Counted from the first letter of the stretch, positions 17,949 to 26,292 are shown. The stretch: 64,000 bases of DNA from Clostridia bacterium (GCA_017433225.1 JAFRHS010000011.1:28879-92878), one strand, 5' to 3'. Made by a program: numbers and translations. Notes: generated by a model not told the origin, from the letters alone.

Positions 17949-18902
17949 ATGCTTACACCCAAGGATCTTCGGAACCACGAATTCCAGATGTCCGGCCGCA
18001 ACGGCTATCTTGCCGCCGACGTCGACGAGTACATGGATGAAGTCTACTCCTCTTACGATCAGATGTTCCGCGAGAACGCGGAGATCGTCCGGAAGCTTCA
18101 GGTCCTCGCAGACCGTCTTGCCAAATACAAAGACGACGAGGAGAACATCCGGAACGCTTTGGTCGAGGCGCAGCGCATGAAGAACTCCATCATCGTGGAG
18201 GCGCAGCAGAAGGCCCAGGGCCAGCTGTCCGAGACGGAGGAGAAGATCCGCGCCGCCAGAGAGTCTGTCGACGCCCAGTCCGGCGAGATCCTCGACAAGG
18301 CTCGTGTCGAAGCAGATGAGATCCTGAAAGATGCCCGCGCGGAAGCTGCGGAGATCATTGAGCGCGCCAACAAGAAGGCTACGGACCTTCTGGACACCGC
18401 GAATGCCATTTACGAGGAAAAAGTCGGTTCGGTCGCGGAAGAAGCCGCCAAGGAAGAGGCTTACCTCGCGAAGGTCAAAGCGGAGTCCGCCAAGATCCGC
18501 AAGCAGCTGTCCGATACCTATCAGATGCAGATGGAACTCCTTTCCTTCGCGCCGGACTTCACCTCGGAAGTCGAACACGTCGAAGTCCCGGAAGAAGCGG
18601 AAGAGGCGCCTGTGGAAGAGACTTTCGTCACCGGTGAAGAAGTCCTCGGCGAGCGTGCCTATCAGGAGACGCAGGAACGGCTCGAAGCAGAGGCTGCTAC
18701 TCCTGCTGCAGAGGAACCGGTCGTTTTCCCCGAGCCGGATCCCGAGCCGGAAGTCGTAGAGACGGAACCGGAAGAAGCACCGGAGGAACCGGCGCCCGCA
18801 CCGGCTGACGACGATGACGACGACGGGTTCGGAGACATCGACAAGTATCTGGCCGGCAACAGCTATGAGGACATCAATGAAGGAAACAAGTACTTCAAAT
18901 AA
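17949..18902 (+). CDS. divIVA: DivIVA domain protein
   Basis: About 317 residues. The second ATG (17949) is preferred: AAAGGTG is 7 nt upstream, whereas it abuts the first ATG, and the protein then starts MLTPKDLRNHEFQ, the standard DivIVA opening. Residues 1-60 are the membrane-curvature-binding domain, 60-215 a long coiled coil, and the last 100 residues an acidic Pro/Glu-rich tail (EEPVVFPEPDPEPEVVE, then DDDDDD). DivIVA marks the poles and septum. The acidic tail is longer than in Bacillus. Overlaps lspA by 26 nt. Confidence 0.93.
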   Translation: MLTPKDLRNHEFQMSGRNGYLAADVDEYMDEVYSSYDQMFRENAEIVRKLQVLADRLAKYKDDEENIRNALVEAQRMKNSIIVEAQQKAQGQLSETEEKIRAARESVDAQSGEILDKARVEADEILKDARAEAAEIIERANKKATDLLDTANAIYEEKVGSVAEEAAKEEAYLAKVKAESAKIRKQLSDTYQMQMELLSFAPDFTSEVEHVEVPEEAEEAPVEETFVTGEEVLGERAYQETQERLEAEAATPAAEEPVVFPEPDPEPEVVETEPEEAPEEPAPAPADDDDDDGFGDIDKYLAGNSYEDINEGNKYFK

Positions 18903-19386
18903 ACGAAACATCCCGAAACTCATCGGCTATTTCATCGCCATGGCGGTACTGGTCTTCGTCGACCAGTGGACCAAGGTACTCGTCCTTCGGGACCTCGCAG
19001 GGGGAAAGGTGGTCACACCGCTGCCTCACATCCTGCAGTTCCGGTATGCCGAGAACACCGGTGCGGCGTTCAGCATGCTGACCGGGAAGACCCTGTTACT
19101 GTCGGCGCTCACCGCGGTCATTCTGTTCATCGCCATCGGACTTCTCCTGTTCGAGAAGATCCCGGGAGTGCTCAACCAGATCTCCCTCGTCCTGATGATC
19201 TCGGGCGGCATCGGAAACCTCATCGACCGGGTCCATCGCCACTATGTGGTCGATTTCATTGAAGTTTTATTTACCAAATTCGCAGTCTTCAATTTTGCAG
19301 ACTGTTGTGTCACCATCGGTGCTGTCCTTCTGATCCTTTCGACGCTACTGTCATTCGCGAAGGACACAAAGAGCAGCAGGGACTAG
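18877..19386 (+). CDS. lspA: Lipoprotein signal peptidase
   Basis: A 169-residue inner-membrane aspartic peptidase that cleaves prolipoprotein signal peptides. The ATG at 18877 has GAGG 6 nt upstream and lies within the end of divIVA. Four hydrophobic helices; DQWTK, RYAENTGAAFS, GGIGNLIDRV and FNFADCC contain the conserved Asn and the two catalytic Asp. The lipoproteins at 44850, 51938 and 62801 are expected substrates. Confidence 0.96.
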   Translation: MKETSTSNKRNIPKLIGYFIAMAVLVFVDQWTKVLVLRDLAGGKVVTPLPHILQFRYAENTGAAFSMLTGKTLLLSALTAVILFIAIGLLLFEKIPGVLNQISLVLMISGGIGNLIDRVHRHYVVDFIEVLFTKFAVFNFADCCVTIGAVLLILSTLLSFAKDTKSSRD

Positions 19387-19398
19387 GAGCTTTTCACC

Positions 19399-20331
19399 AT
19401 GTCGGAACAGAACGTACGCCTCGTTGTCACCCCCAAACAGGAGGGGCAGCGCGTCGACGTCCTGGTGTCGGAGTCTGTCGAAGACCTGACCCGTTCCGGA
19501 GCGCAGAAACTCCTGGCCGACGGAACCATCACCGTCAACGGAAAAACTGCCGGAAAATCCCTGAAGGTGAAGTCCGGCGACATCCTTGAGATCACGATTC
19601 CTGCACCTCTTTCCATCCGGGCAGAGGCGCAGGATATTCCTTTGTGTGTGGTCTATGAGGACGATGATCTGCTGGTCGTCGACAAGCCGAAAGGCATGGT
19701 CGTCCACCCGGCGCCGGGCAACCCGGACGGGACCCTGGTCAATGCCCTCCTGTACCACTGCGGAGACAGTCTGTCCGGCATCAACGGTGAGATCCGGCCG
19801 GGCATCGTCCACCGCATCGACAAGGACACGAGCGGACTGCTGGTCGTCGCGAAGAACGACTTTGCCCATGTGGAACTGCAAAAGCAGATCCAGGCGCACA
19901 GCTTCACCCGCGAATACCGGGCAGTGGTCCACGGGAACTTCAAAGAGGATACCGGGACCATCGACGCCCCCATCGGGCGCAATCCGAAGGACCGCAAGAA
20001 AATGGCGGTCACCACACAGCATTCGAGAGAGGCGGTCACGCATTTCGAAGTGCTGGAGCGGTTCCGGGATTACACGTACATCAAGTGTATCCTGGAGACC
20101 GGGCGGACCCATCAGATCCGTGTCCATATGGCCTACAAGGGCCATCCGGTGGCGGGCGACCCTCTTTATGGCCCGTCCAACACCCCGAAAAGCCTGCAGG
20201 GCCAGTGCCTGCATGCAGGTCTCATCGGGTTCATCCATCCGCGCACCGGCGAGTACATGGAGTTCACGTCGGAACTGCCGGAGACATTTCAGAAATTTTT
20301 GCGTGGGCTCGAAAGTACCCGCAGAGAATAA
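19399..20331 (+). CDS. RluA/RluD-family rRNA pseudouridine synthase
   Basis: A 310-residue enzyme with an N-terminal S4 RNA-binding domain (QRVDVLVSESVEDLTRSGAQKLLADGTITVNGK) and a catalytic domain with HRIDKDTSGLLVVAK, whose Asp is the nucleophile. Usual partner of lspA in the lspA-rluD pair (12 nt apart). It probably modifies 23S rRNA, but the exact site is not deducible. RBS AGGAG. Confidence 0.92.
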   Translation: MSEQNVRLVVTPKQEGQRVDVLVSESVEDLTRSGAQKLLADGTITVNGKTAGKSLKVKSGDILEITIPAPLSIRAEAQDIPLCVVYEDDDLLVVDKPKGMVVHPAPGNPDGTLVNALLYHCGDSLSGINGEIRPGIVHRIDKDTSGLLVVAKNDFAHVELQKQIQAHSFTREYRAVVHGNFKEDTGTIDAPIGRNPKDRKKMAVTTQHSREAVTHFEVLERFRDYTYIKCILETGRTHQIRVHMAYKGHPVAGDPLYGPSNTPKSLQGQCLHAGLIGFIHPRTGEYMEFTSELPETFQKFLRGLESTRRE

Positions 20332-20349
20332 ATCCTGGAGGATAACATC

Positions 20350-21207
20350 GTGGATAAGAATTTGAAACGCGAACTGGAAATGCAGGCGATCCGTATTCGC
20401 ATGGATGTCATCAAAGGTACATTCAACGCGAAGTCCGGTCATCCGGGCGGCTCTCTGTCCGTCTCGGACATCATGGCGTACCTGTATTTCCACAAAATGA
20501 ATGTGGACCCGCAGAACCCCGACTGGGAAGACCGGGACCGTTTCGTCCTGTCGAAAGGCCATACGGCACCCGCCCTTTACGGCGCACTGGCTCTGAGAGG
20601 ATTCTTCCCGGAGGAAGAGATCGAACGTCTCCGGAAACCGACTTCCTTCCTGCAGGGCCATCCGAGCCTTCGCCTGACTCCCGGCGTCGACATGAGCACC
20701 GGTTCTCTGGGCCAGGGCATCTCCGCTGCGGTCGGCATGGCGCTCGGTGCCAGACTCAAGAACAAGGACTATCAGGTCTACACCATCCTCGGTGACGGTG
20801 AGATCCAGGAAGGCCAGGTCTGGGAAGCTGCCATGTTTGCGGCTGCCAAGAAACTCGACAACCTGGTCGCGGTAGTCGACAACAACAACCTCCAGATCGA
20901 TGGCACTCTGGAAGAGGTCAACTCTCCGTATCCCATCGACAAGAAATTCGAGGCGTTCGGCTGGAACGTCATCAACTGTGACGGCCACGACTTCGATGAG
21001 ATCGATGCGGCCTTCACGTTCGCGGACAAGAAGAACGGCAAACCCTCCGTCATCATCGCCAAGACCGTCAAGGGCAAAGGCGTTTCCTACATGGAGTATG
21101 CGGTGGAATGGCACGGCAAAGCTCCCAAGCAGGAAGAGTACGAAGAGGCGATGAGCGAACTCCAGGACCGGCTCACGGAGCTCGAGACCCTGGCGGCACA
21201 GGAATAA
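20350..21207 (+). CDS. Transketolase, N-terminal subunit
   Basis: A 285-residue thiamine-diphosphate-binding half: KSGHPGGSLSVSDIMAYLYF, DRFVLSKGHTAPALY, STGSLGQGISAAVGMAL and GDGEIQEGQVWEAAMFA followed by NNNLQIDG (the TPP/Mg motif GDG...NN). GTG start with GGAGG upstream. Together with the next gene it makes a two-polypeptide transketolase of the pentose phosphate pathway. Confidence 0.95.
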   Translation: MDKNLKRELEMQAIRIRMDVIKGTFNAKSGHPGGSLSVSDIMAYLYFHKMNVDPQNPDWEDRDRFVLSKGHTAPALYGALALRGFFPEEEIERLRKPTSFLQGHPSLRLTPGVDMSTGSLGQGISAAVGMALGARLKNKDYQVYTILGDGEIQEGQVWEAAMFAAAKKLDNLVAVVDNNNLQIDGTLEEVNSPYPIDKKFEAFGWNVINCDGHDFDEIDAAFTFADKKNGKPSVIIAKTVKGKGVSYMEYAVEWHGKAPKQEEYEEAMSELQDRLTELETLAAQE

Positions 21208-21220
21208 GGAGGGAAGAACC

Positions 21221-22165
21221 ATGGCAGATATCATCACGAAAGCGACCCGTATGGGTTATGCGGAAGGTCTTCTGTACCTCGGTGAGACCGATGAAAAAGT
21301 TGTCGTTCTCGACGCCGACCTCGCCGGTGCCACTCAGACCGCAAAATTCAAACAGAAACATCCCGACCGCTTTTTCGACTGCGGCATCGCCGAGCAGAAC
21401 ATGATCGGCATCGCGTCCGGCCTGAGCCTCTCCGGCTTCACCGTCTTTGCGAGTTCCTTCGCCATGTTCGCGTCCGGCCGCGCATACGAGCAGATCCGCA
21501 ACTCGGTCGGCTATCCGCACCTGAACGTCAAGATCGGCGCCACCCACGGCGGCATCTCTGTCGGTGAAGACGGTGCGTCCCACCAGTGCAACGAGGACAT
21601 CGCTCTCATGCGCACCATCCCCGGCATGACCATCATCAACCCGGCGGACGCGGTGGAAGCCAAGGCTGCCACCATCGCCGCTGCCAAGTATGACGGTCCT
21701 GTCTATATGCGGTTCGGCCGTCTTGCCGTCCCGGTCATCTTCGACCGCGACTACAAGTTCGAGTGGGGGAAGGCCCAGGTCCTGACCGAGGGCAGCGATG
21801 TTGCCATCCTTGCCACCGGCCTCATGGTCAACGAAGCGCTGATGGCGGCAGAACAGCTGAAGAACGACGGCATTTCCGCCCGAGTCATCAACGTCCATAC
21901 CATCAAGCCTCTCGATGAGGAATGCGTCATCAACGCAGCCCGGGAATGCGGCTGTGTCGTGACGGCGGAAGAGCACAATGTCATCGGCGGCCTCGGCGGC
22001 GCGGTCTGCGAGACCCTCTCCGAGAACTGTCCGACCCCGGTCCTCCGTGTCGGTGTCGATGACGAATTCGGCCGTTCCGGCCCCGCGGTGGAACTGCTCC
22101 ACCTCTACGGCCTCGACGCGGCCCACATCGTCGACGCTGCAAAAAAGGCGATCACGCTGAAATAA
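21221..22165 (+). CDS. Transketolase, C-terminal subunit
   Basis: A 314-residue half with the pyrimidine-binding domain (VVLDADLAGATQTAKFK, RFFDCGIAEQNMIGIASGLS with the catalytic Glu, THGGISVGEDGASHQCNEDIA) and the C-terminal transketolase domain. Starts 13 nt after the N-terminal subunit with an AAGGAGGG RBS. The catalytic Glu is in GIAEQNM. The pair is followed by a strong terminator. Confidence 0.95.
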   Translation: MADIITKATRMGYAEGLLYLGETDEKVVVLDADLAGATQTAKFKQKHPDRFFDCGIAEQNMIGIASGLSLSGFTVFASSFAMFASGRAYEQIRNSVGYPHLNVKIGATHGGISVGEDGASHQCNEDIALMRTIPGMTIINPADAVEAKAATIAAAKYDGPVYMRFGRLAVPVIFDRDYKFEWGKAQVLTEGSDVAILATGLMVNEALMAAEQLKNDGISARVINVHTIKPLDEECVINAARECGCVVTAEEHNVIGGLGGAVCETLSENCPTPVLRVGVDDEFGRSGPAVELLHLYGLDAAHIVDAAKKAITLK

Positions 22166-22178
22166 CGAGCATCCAGTC

Positions 22179-22209
22179 AAGCCCCCTGCGGATCCCGCAG
22201 GGGGCTTTT
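22179..22209 (+). terminator. Terminator of the transketolase genes
   Basis: A perfect 13-bp GC-rich stem (22179-22191 with 22195-22207) with an ATC loop followed by TTTG. Confidence 0.9.
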
Positions 22210-22280
22210 GTTAACAAAAAAGAGACATAGGAACGCTGTATGTTAATAAAGAGTTGTTTTTTTGTCCGAACAAACCCTTT

Positions 22281-22286
22281 TATAAT
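22281..22286 (+). promoter_or_regulatory. -10 box for the dehydratase operon
   Basis: A perfect TATAAT about 44 bp upstream of the ATG at 22330. No -35 box is well placed: TTGTCC at 22262 is only 13 bp away and TTGTTT at 22254 is 21 bp away. This suggests an activated promoter. Confidence 0.6.
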
Positions 22287-22297
22287 GAGATTAGGAT

Positions 22298-22313
22298 TGT
22301 GACATAAGTTACA
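22298..22313. promoter_or_regulatory. CRP/FNR-like palindrome near the transcription start
   Basis: TGTGACATAAGTTACA is a near-perfect inverted repeat (TGTnAC-N4-GTnACA) resembling sites of the Crp/Fnr family. It lies just downstream of the -10 box, so binding there would more likely repress than activate. Confidence 0.4.
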
Positions 22314-22329
22314 CAAGGGGAGGGTTTAT

Positions 22330-23529
22330 ATGCATGACTTGAAGCATACGTTATTTTTTGAGACATTGCTGGAGGAACCGTTCAACGACCTGGTCAAGCA
22401 GGCAGTGGAGGATGGAGACGTGGCACTGGGTTACAACTGCTACTACATCCCGGAGACCCTGCTGAATCTGCCGGGCAGTTTTTCCTCGCGGCTGCGTGCT
22501 CCGAACTGCTCGACAACGCCGATCGGTGACTACTATCTCACCAATCGGAACTGCCCCTATACCCGTGCGATCCTGGAGCGTGCGGTCGAAGGCAGTTACA
22601 ACTATCTGTCGGCACTGTTCGGTGCGGAAGCCTGCTCTGCCATGGAACGTATGGAGGAGCATTTTGAACAGATCTCGCCGGTCAAACACGATCCGTTCGT
22701 GACTACGATCATCGACGCCCCGTTGAAGAACGACCGGGCGGCACTCGTGTATTACATGAACGAACTGCGGGACAAGGTGCTCGCGAATCTTGCTACACTG
22801 GGGATCGACACGTCCGATGACGCCCTGCTGGCGGCCATCAAAGACCACAACGAGGTCAGTGCCATCATCACCGAGATCGGGGACTTCCGGAAACTGGACA
22901 ACCCGACCGTCACGGGCTATGAGTTCCACCTCATCCAGCTCGTCAGTGAGGTATGTCCTCATAAGCTGATCCTGCCGTATCTGCGCGAAACGCTCGAAGA
23001 GATCCGCGACCGGGCCCCGGATGCCAAACCGGAATTCCGCGCCAGAGTCATCCTGGCCGGTTCGGAGATCGACGACCCCGAGTTCACCAAGCTGCTCGAG
23101 TTCTGCGGCGCCCGCGTCGTTGGAGACCGCTACTGCTTTGGTTCTGTCCCGAGCCGGGAGCAGATCGAAGTCAGAGAGGGTGAATCGCCCTTCGAGGCGA
23201 TCTGCCGCCACTACCTCGAGACGAACCTCTGCGCTCGCTTCATGTCCGAAGAGAAGATCGATCAGCGGACCGACGTGCTCGAAGCCATGGTGAAAGAGTA
23301 CAAGGCGGACGGCGTCGTCGTCGAGAGCATGAAATTCTGTGAGTTCTGGAGCTATGAAAAGGTCCTCGCCTCCCATATCCTTTCCGAGGAGAGAGGGATC
23401 CCGACCTGCCAGATCGAAAAAGACTACACACTGACCGGCGCCGGTCAGCTTCGGACCCGGTTCCAGGCATTCGTGGAGGGACTGGAGATCAAGAGACTCG
23501 AAAAGACCGGAAAGGGGGCGACGTCATGA
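22330..23529 (+). CDS. 2-hydroxyacyl-CoA dehydratase family subunit (smaller)
   Basis: A 399-residue iron-sulfur protein of the HgdB/benzoyl-CoA reductase family. Signs are cysteines at the start (YNCYYIPE, NCSTTPIGDYYL, NRNCPYTRAILE), then DGVVVESMKFCEFWSYEK, HILSEERGIPTCQIEKDYT and GQLRTRFQAFVE, the typical C-terminal block. Family members dehydrate 2-hydroxyacyl-CoA or reduce aromatic-CoA with one electron supplied by an ATP-hydrolysing activator. No activator or CoA-transferase gene is nearby, so the substrate is open. Overlaps the next gene by 4 nt (ATGA). Confidence 0.85.
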   Translation: MHDLKHTLFFETLLEEPFNDLVKQAVEDGDVALGYNCYYIPETLLNLPGSFSSRLRAPNCSTTPIGDYYLTNRNCPYTRAILERAVEGSYNYLSALFGAEACSAMERMEEHFEQISPVKHDPFVTTIIDAPLKNDRAALVYYMNELRDKVLANLATLGIDTSDDALLAAIKDHNEVSAIITEIGDFRKLDNPTVTGYEFHLIQLVSEVCPHKLILPYLRETLEEIRDRAPDAKPEFRARVILAGSEIDDPEFTKLLEFCGARVVGDRYCFGSVPSREQIEVREGESPFEAICRHYLETNLCARFMSEEKIDQRTDVLEAMVKEYKADGVVVESMKFCEFWSYEKVLASHILSEERGIPTCQIEKDYTLTGAGQLRTRFQAFVEGLEIKRLEKTGKGATS

Positions 23530-25139
23530 AAGAAAAACTCATTTCGTTCATCGACAAAAAACTGCAGCGGTTCGACCCGGTCTGGCTGGCAGAGAACGGC
23601 CTCGGCGGACAGCGCACCCGTTACCGTGACGACGGTTCCGGGATCGCCCGCTACCGGGAATGGAGGGGCGTGGAAGACACGTTCCAGGACTATGTGGCCT
23701 GGCTGAAGAACGTCGGTTACATGGGCGCCATGGTGGCGAGAGACCCCGTCAAAGTGATGAAAGGCATCTGGGAGTACCGCTGGATGGGCTCGTTCCTCGG
23801 CTCTTTCGCTTTCGTCGACCGCATCTATGAAGGATACCGCGGGAGAGAACTGGACATCGCCAACATCCACGGCAATGCCATCGTCCGTATCCTGACGCTT
23901 CGCATCGGTCTCATCCTGCACAACGACAAACGTCTCGGCGGCGGAGAGATGACCGACAAAATGATCGGCCTCGACGAGACGATCCCTCCGCTGTTCACAG
24001 CCGGCTTCCCGACCCTGAACGCGGAACCGATGCAGACCATGCCGGAGTTCGTCGTCTGCGATGTCGACCAGCATCTCGACCCGTACTACATCGACGTGGC
24101 AGAGTCTTACGGCCTCGCACCGGACGTCTGCTCCCGCTGCTCTGCGGAGACCGGTGTCGCCATCGACGACGCCTTCCCGGTCTTCGGAAAACTCGTCCTC
24201 TCGACGAACCAGCCCTGCAACGCGTCCGAAGCGACGTCCATGTTCCAGCGCCGCCGGTTCCGTCAGAAGGGCATCGAAGACTACCCGTTCGTGTTCGCGA
24301 TGCAGCACAACACGAAGAACGGCAACGACTACTCCAGAGAAGAACTGCGTCAGGCCATCGAGAAGATCGAGGAAGTCTACAACGTCAAATATGACTGGAA
24401 CGCTCTCTTCGAGAAGGCGAAGAACATGAACCACCAGAACCAGATCGAACTGGAGAAGTGGGAGATCTTCGCGACGCCGTTCTCACCGCTGTCCGGCATC
24501 AACGAGTCTCTGTACAAACTCGTCGAATGGGCCCTGGTCAACGGCCATGACGAGTACTTCAACGAGATCGACGACAAAGTCATCGGCATCATGCGGCAGG
24601 CGGTCAGGGACCAGTACCAGCCTTACAAGGGCAAGACCCGCCACAGAGCATTCCTCTGGGGCCCGTCGGCGATGTACTATACCGACTTCCCGACGTGGGC
24701 ACAGAACTGCTGGGGCATCGACATCGTCCTCAACATGGACTCGACGATGGGCCACAACATGATCAACACGGAAGATCCGGAACAAGCGCTGACCGACCTT
24801 GCGAAGTTCTCGGAAAAAGGCGTCATGCGGCACCATGCCGTCGGCGGCTGGGACAACGTCAACGCCGTCTGGGAGTGGGCGAACCGGCTCAACTGTGACA
24901 TGGTCATCTGCAACGACAACGTCGCCTGCAAAGGCATGAACGGTGTCCATGCGCTGCTCGAAGAGCAGGCGGCCGACCTCGGCTTCGACTTCCTGTTCCT
25001 GCCCCACGATCTGGAGGACTGCCGGACCATCCCGCGCAAGGAGATCCGGAAGGCCGTCAACGACTACATGATGATCGTCAAGGGCGAAGAACCGCTCGAC
25101 GCAACGCTTGTCGACTTCGACGACGCGGAAGCCTGGTAA
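23526..25139 (+). CDS. 2-hydroxyacyl-CoA dehydratase family subunit (larger)
   Basis: A 537-residue partner of the preceding protein, translationally coupled to it. It has the same fold pattern: PEFVVCDVDQHLDPYYIDVAE, ADVCSRCSAETG-like Cys region (CSRCSAE), TNQPCNASEATSMFQRR and LNCDMVICNDNVACKGMNGVHALLEEQA near the C-terminus. Length is greater than the usual 370-480 for dehydratase subunits because of an N-terminal 130-residue extension. Probably forms a heterodimer holding [4Fe-4S] clusters; a double-cubane-type reductase is an alternative. Family is fairly sure, reaction unknown. Confidence 0.78.
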   Translation: MKEKLISFIDKKLQRFDPVWLAENGLGGQRTRYRDDGSGIARYREWRGVEDTFQDYVAWLKNVGYMGAMVARDPVKVMKGIWEYRWMGSFLGSFAFVDRIYEGYRGRELDIANIHGNAIVRILTLRIGLILHNDKRLGGGEMTDKMIGLDETIPPLFTAGFPTLNAEPMQTMPEFVVCDVDQHLDPYYIDVAESYGLAPDVCSRCSAETGVAIDDAFPVFGKLVLSTNQPCNASEATSMFQRRRFRQKGIEDYPFVFAMQHNTKNGNDYSREELRQAIEKIEEVYNVKYDWNALFEKAKNMNHQNQIELEKWEIFATPFSPLSGINESLYKLVEWALVNGHDEYFNEIDDKVIGIMRQAVRDQYQPYKGKTRHRAFLWGPSAMYYTDFPTWAQNCWGIDIVLNMDSTMGHNMINTEDPEQALTDLAKFSEKGVMRHHAVGGWDNVNAVWEWANRLNCDMVICNDNVACKGMNGVHALLEEQAADLGFDFLFLPHDLEDCRTIPRKEIRKAVNDYMMIVKGEEPLDATLVDFDDAEAW

Positions 25140-25153
25140 GGAGGAAACGAACC

Positions 25154-25336
25154 ATGAAGAAACTGATCGGATTTGTGTTCAAGCTGGTGAGGCGTGTCAT
25201 CACGATCGGCGTGGTGGCGTTCGTGCTCACGTTCGGCATCTACATGTCGAACGCCGAGAACAAACTCATCTACGATGTGGTCCGTCCTTTCCTGACGAAG
25301 CACTATGACAAACAGGCCCGCGACAGGCGGATCTGA
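25154..25336 (+). CDS. Small single-helix membrane protein
   Basis: A 60-residue protein with a basic N-terminus (MKKLIGFVFKLVRR), one membrane helix (VITIGVVAFVLTFGIYM) and a basic C-terminal tail (KHYDKQARDRRI). AAGGAGG RBS, 14 nt after the dehydratase subunit and before the shared terminator, so it belongs to that operon. No family recognised; the location hints at a membrane anchor or accessory for the dehydratase-type complex, but that is inference. Confidence 0.75.
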   Translation: MKKLIGFVFKLVRRVITIGVVAFVLTFGIYMSNAENKLIYDVVRPFLTKHYDKQARDRRI

Positions 25337-25345
25337 GAAGAATTT

Positions 25346-25375
25346 AACGGCCGTCGAGAGACGGCCGTTTCTTTT
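25346..25375 (+). terminator. Terminator of the dehydratase operon
   Basis: Perfect 10-bp stem (25346-25355 with 25360-25369), GAGA loop, then TTCTTTT. Confidence 0.9.
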
Positions 25376-25385
25376 GAAAAAGTCC

Positions 25386-25414
25386 TTGATTTTATGCCTG
25401 GTTTCCCTTATAAT
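25386..25414 (+). promoter_or_regulatory. Promoter of tRNA-Pro
   Basis: TTGATT (25386-25391) and TATAAT (25409-25414) with a 17-bp spacer; the tRNA begins 16 nt downstream. Confidence 0.85.
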
Positions 25415-25430
25415 AATGTCCGTTGCACAT

Positions 25431-25507
25431 CGGGGTGTGGCGAAGTTTGGTATCGCGCTTGCTTCGGGAGCAAGAGGCCTCGGGTTCAAGTCCCGACACT
25501 CCGACCA
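25431..25507 (+). tRNA. tRNA-Pro (anticodon CGG)
   Basis: A 77-nt cloverleaf with encoded CCA: acceptor CGGGGTG pairs with CACTCCG (one G-T), D stem GCGA/TCGC, anticodon stem CTTGC/GCAAG with loop TTCGGGA giving anticodon CGG, T stem TCGGG/CCCGA around TTCAAGT. Reads CCG proline codons, which suits a GC-rich genome. Confidence 0.96.
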
Positions 25508-25547
25508 CGAAAAGAAAAGAGAGCCTTCGGGCTCTCTTTTCTTTTCG
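25508..25547 (+). terminator. tRNA terminator with 18-bp stem
   Basis: A perfect 18-bp stem (25508-25525 with 25530-25547) capped by a TTCG tetraloop, starting at the first base after CCA. The A-rich 5' arm and T-rich 3' arm make it work as an intrinsic terminator. Confidence 0.92.
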
Positions 25548-25556
25548 TCTTTTTGA

Positions 25557-25681
25557 GTCGGGACTTGAACCCTTGGGCCACAGCGTAAAGAAAACAGTCC
25601 GGTGGACTGTTTTTAGCTGTGGGAGCTGCGGGCAGCAGCTCGGGGCGGTTTGCGAAGCAAAACGCGTCAAGTCCCGACACT
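25557..25681. repeat. Structured element with tRNA T-arm ends
   Basis: The segment starts with an inverted copy of the tRNA-Pro T-arm (25557-25572 equals the reverse complement of 25482-25497, 16 nt) and ends with a direct copy of tRNA positions 25486-25500 (25667-25681, 15 nt). The two ends therefore form a perfect 12-bp terminal inverted repeat. Inside are nested hairpins: CCACAGC/GCTGTGG enclosing a 10-bp stem AAAACAGTCC/GGACTGTTTT, then GAGCTGC/GCAGCTC, then GTTTGC/GCAAAAC. No coding capacity. Its right end borders the promoter of the next gene. Confidence 0.7.
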
Positions 25682-25696
25682 ATAATGCCAATTTAT

Positions 25697-25704
25697 GCTA
25701 TACT
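25697..25704 (+). promoter_or_regulatory. Extended -10 promoter of the flavoprotein gene
   Basis: TGCTATACT (extended -10; TATACT at 25699-25704). No strong -35; a weak CCGACA at 25674 lies within the right end of the tRNA-like element. Confidence 0.6.
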
Positions 25705-25740
25705 AAAGGAAGCTTCAATCGACAAAGGGGATAATCACCT

Positions 25741-26292
25741 ATGTTACAGGACAAAACCGTATTACTGGGCGTCTGTGCCTGCACGCCCTCATACAAAGCA
25801 CTGGACCTCATCGGCATGCTGAAACGAAAAGGCGCCGACGTCAAGACCGCGGTCACGGAGAACGGCACGAACATGGTGCCGGTCGCCATGCTGGAGCGGA
25901 TGTCGGGGAACCCGGTCTCCGTCGAACAGTTCGGTGGTGACTACGTCTGGGACCCGGAAAAAAAGGCCTGGGGGAAGAGCGGCGATGTACTGGTCATCGC
26001 GCCCTGCACCGCCAACATGATCGGCAAACTCGCGAACGGCATCTGCGACGACTTCATTTCCACCAACACGCTGTCCTTCCCGGGACCGAAGGTCATCGGT
26101 GTCAACATGAACCCGATGCTCTGGGAGAACCCGGCGGTGCAGCGCAATGTCGCGCAGCTGAAAGAAGACGGTTACATCTTCGTCGACAACGGCAACCCGG
26201 ACCGCCCGTCCCGCTTTCCGGACCTCGACGCCATCCTGGCGGTCATCGAGGAAGTGACGACGGAGAAGCTCGAATCCAGAGACAGCGAATAA
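25741..26292 (+). CDS. Flavoprotein of the HFCD family (CoaC/UbiX-like)
   Basis: A 183-residue stand-alone flavoprotein. LLGVCACTPSYKALDLIGMLKRKGADV gives the FMN-binding start, APCTANMIGKLANGICDDFISTN matches the PASANT motif of phosphopantothenoylcysteine decarboxylases, and MNPMLWENPAVQRNVAQLKEDG matches the HxM-PAVQ-N block. In many bacteria the decarboxylase is fused to CoaB; here no CoaB domain follows, and the usual active His region is PSYKA. It could be a CoaC, a peptide-cysteine decarboxylase or another FMN enzyme. Confidence 0.82.
   Translation: MLQDKTVLLGVCACTPSYKALDLIGMLKRKGADVKTAVTENGTNMVPVAMLERMSGNPVSVEQFGGDYVWDPEKKAWGKSGDVLVIAPCTANMIGKLANGICDDFISTNTLSFPGPKVIGVNMNPMLWENPAVQRNVAQLKEDGYIFVDNGNPDRPSRFPDLDAILAVIEEVTTEKLESRDSE

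Noticed and set aside
25554..25690. Second tRNA gene next to tRNA-Pro
   Set aside because: Only T-arm pieces are present, in opposite orientations; no acceptor, D or anticodon stems can be formed.
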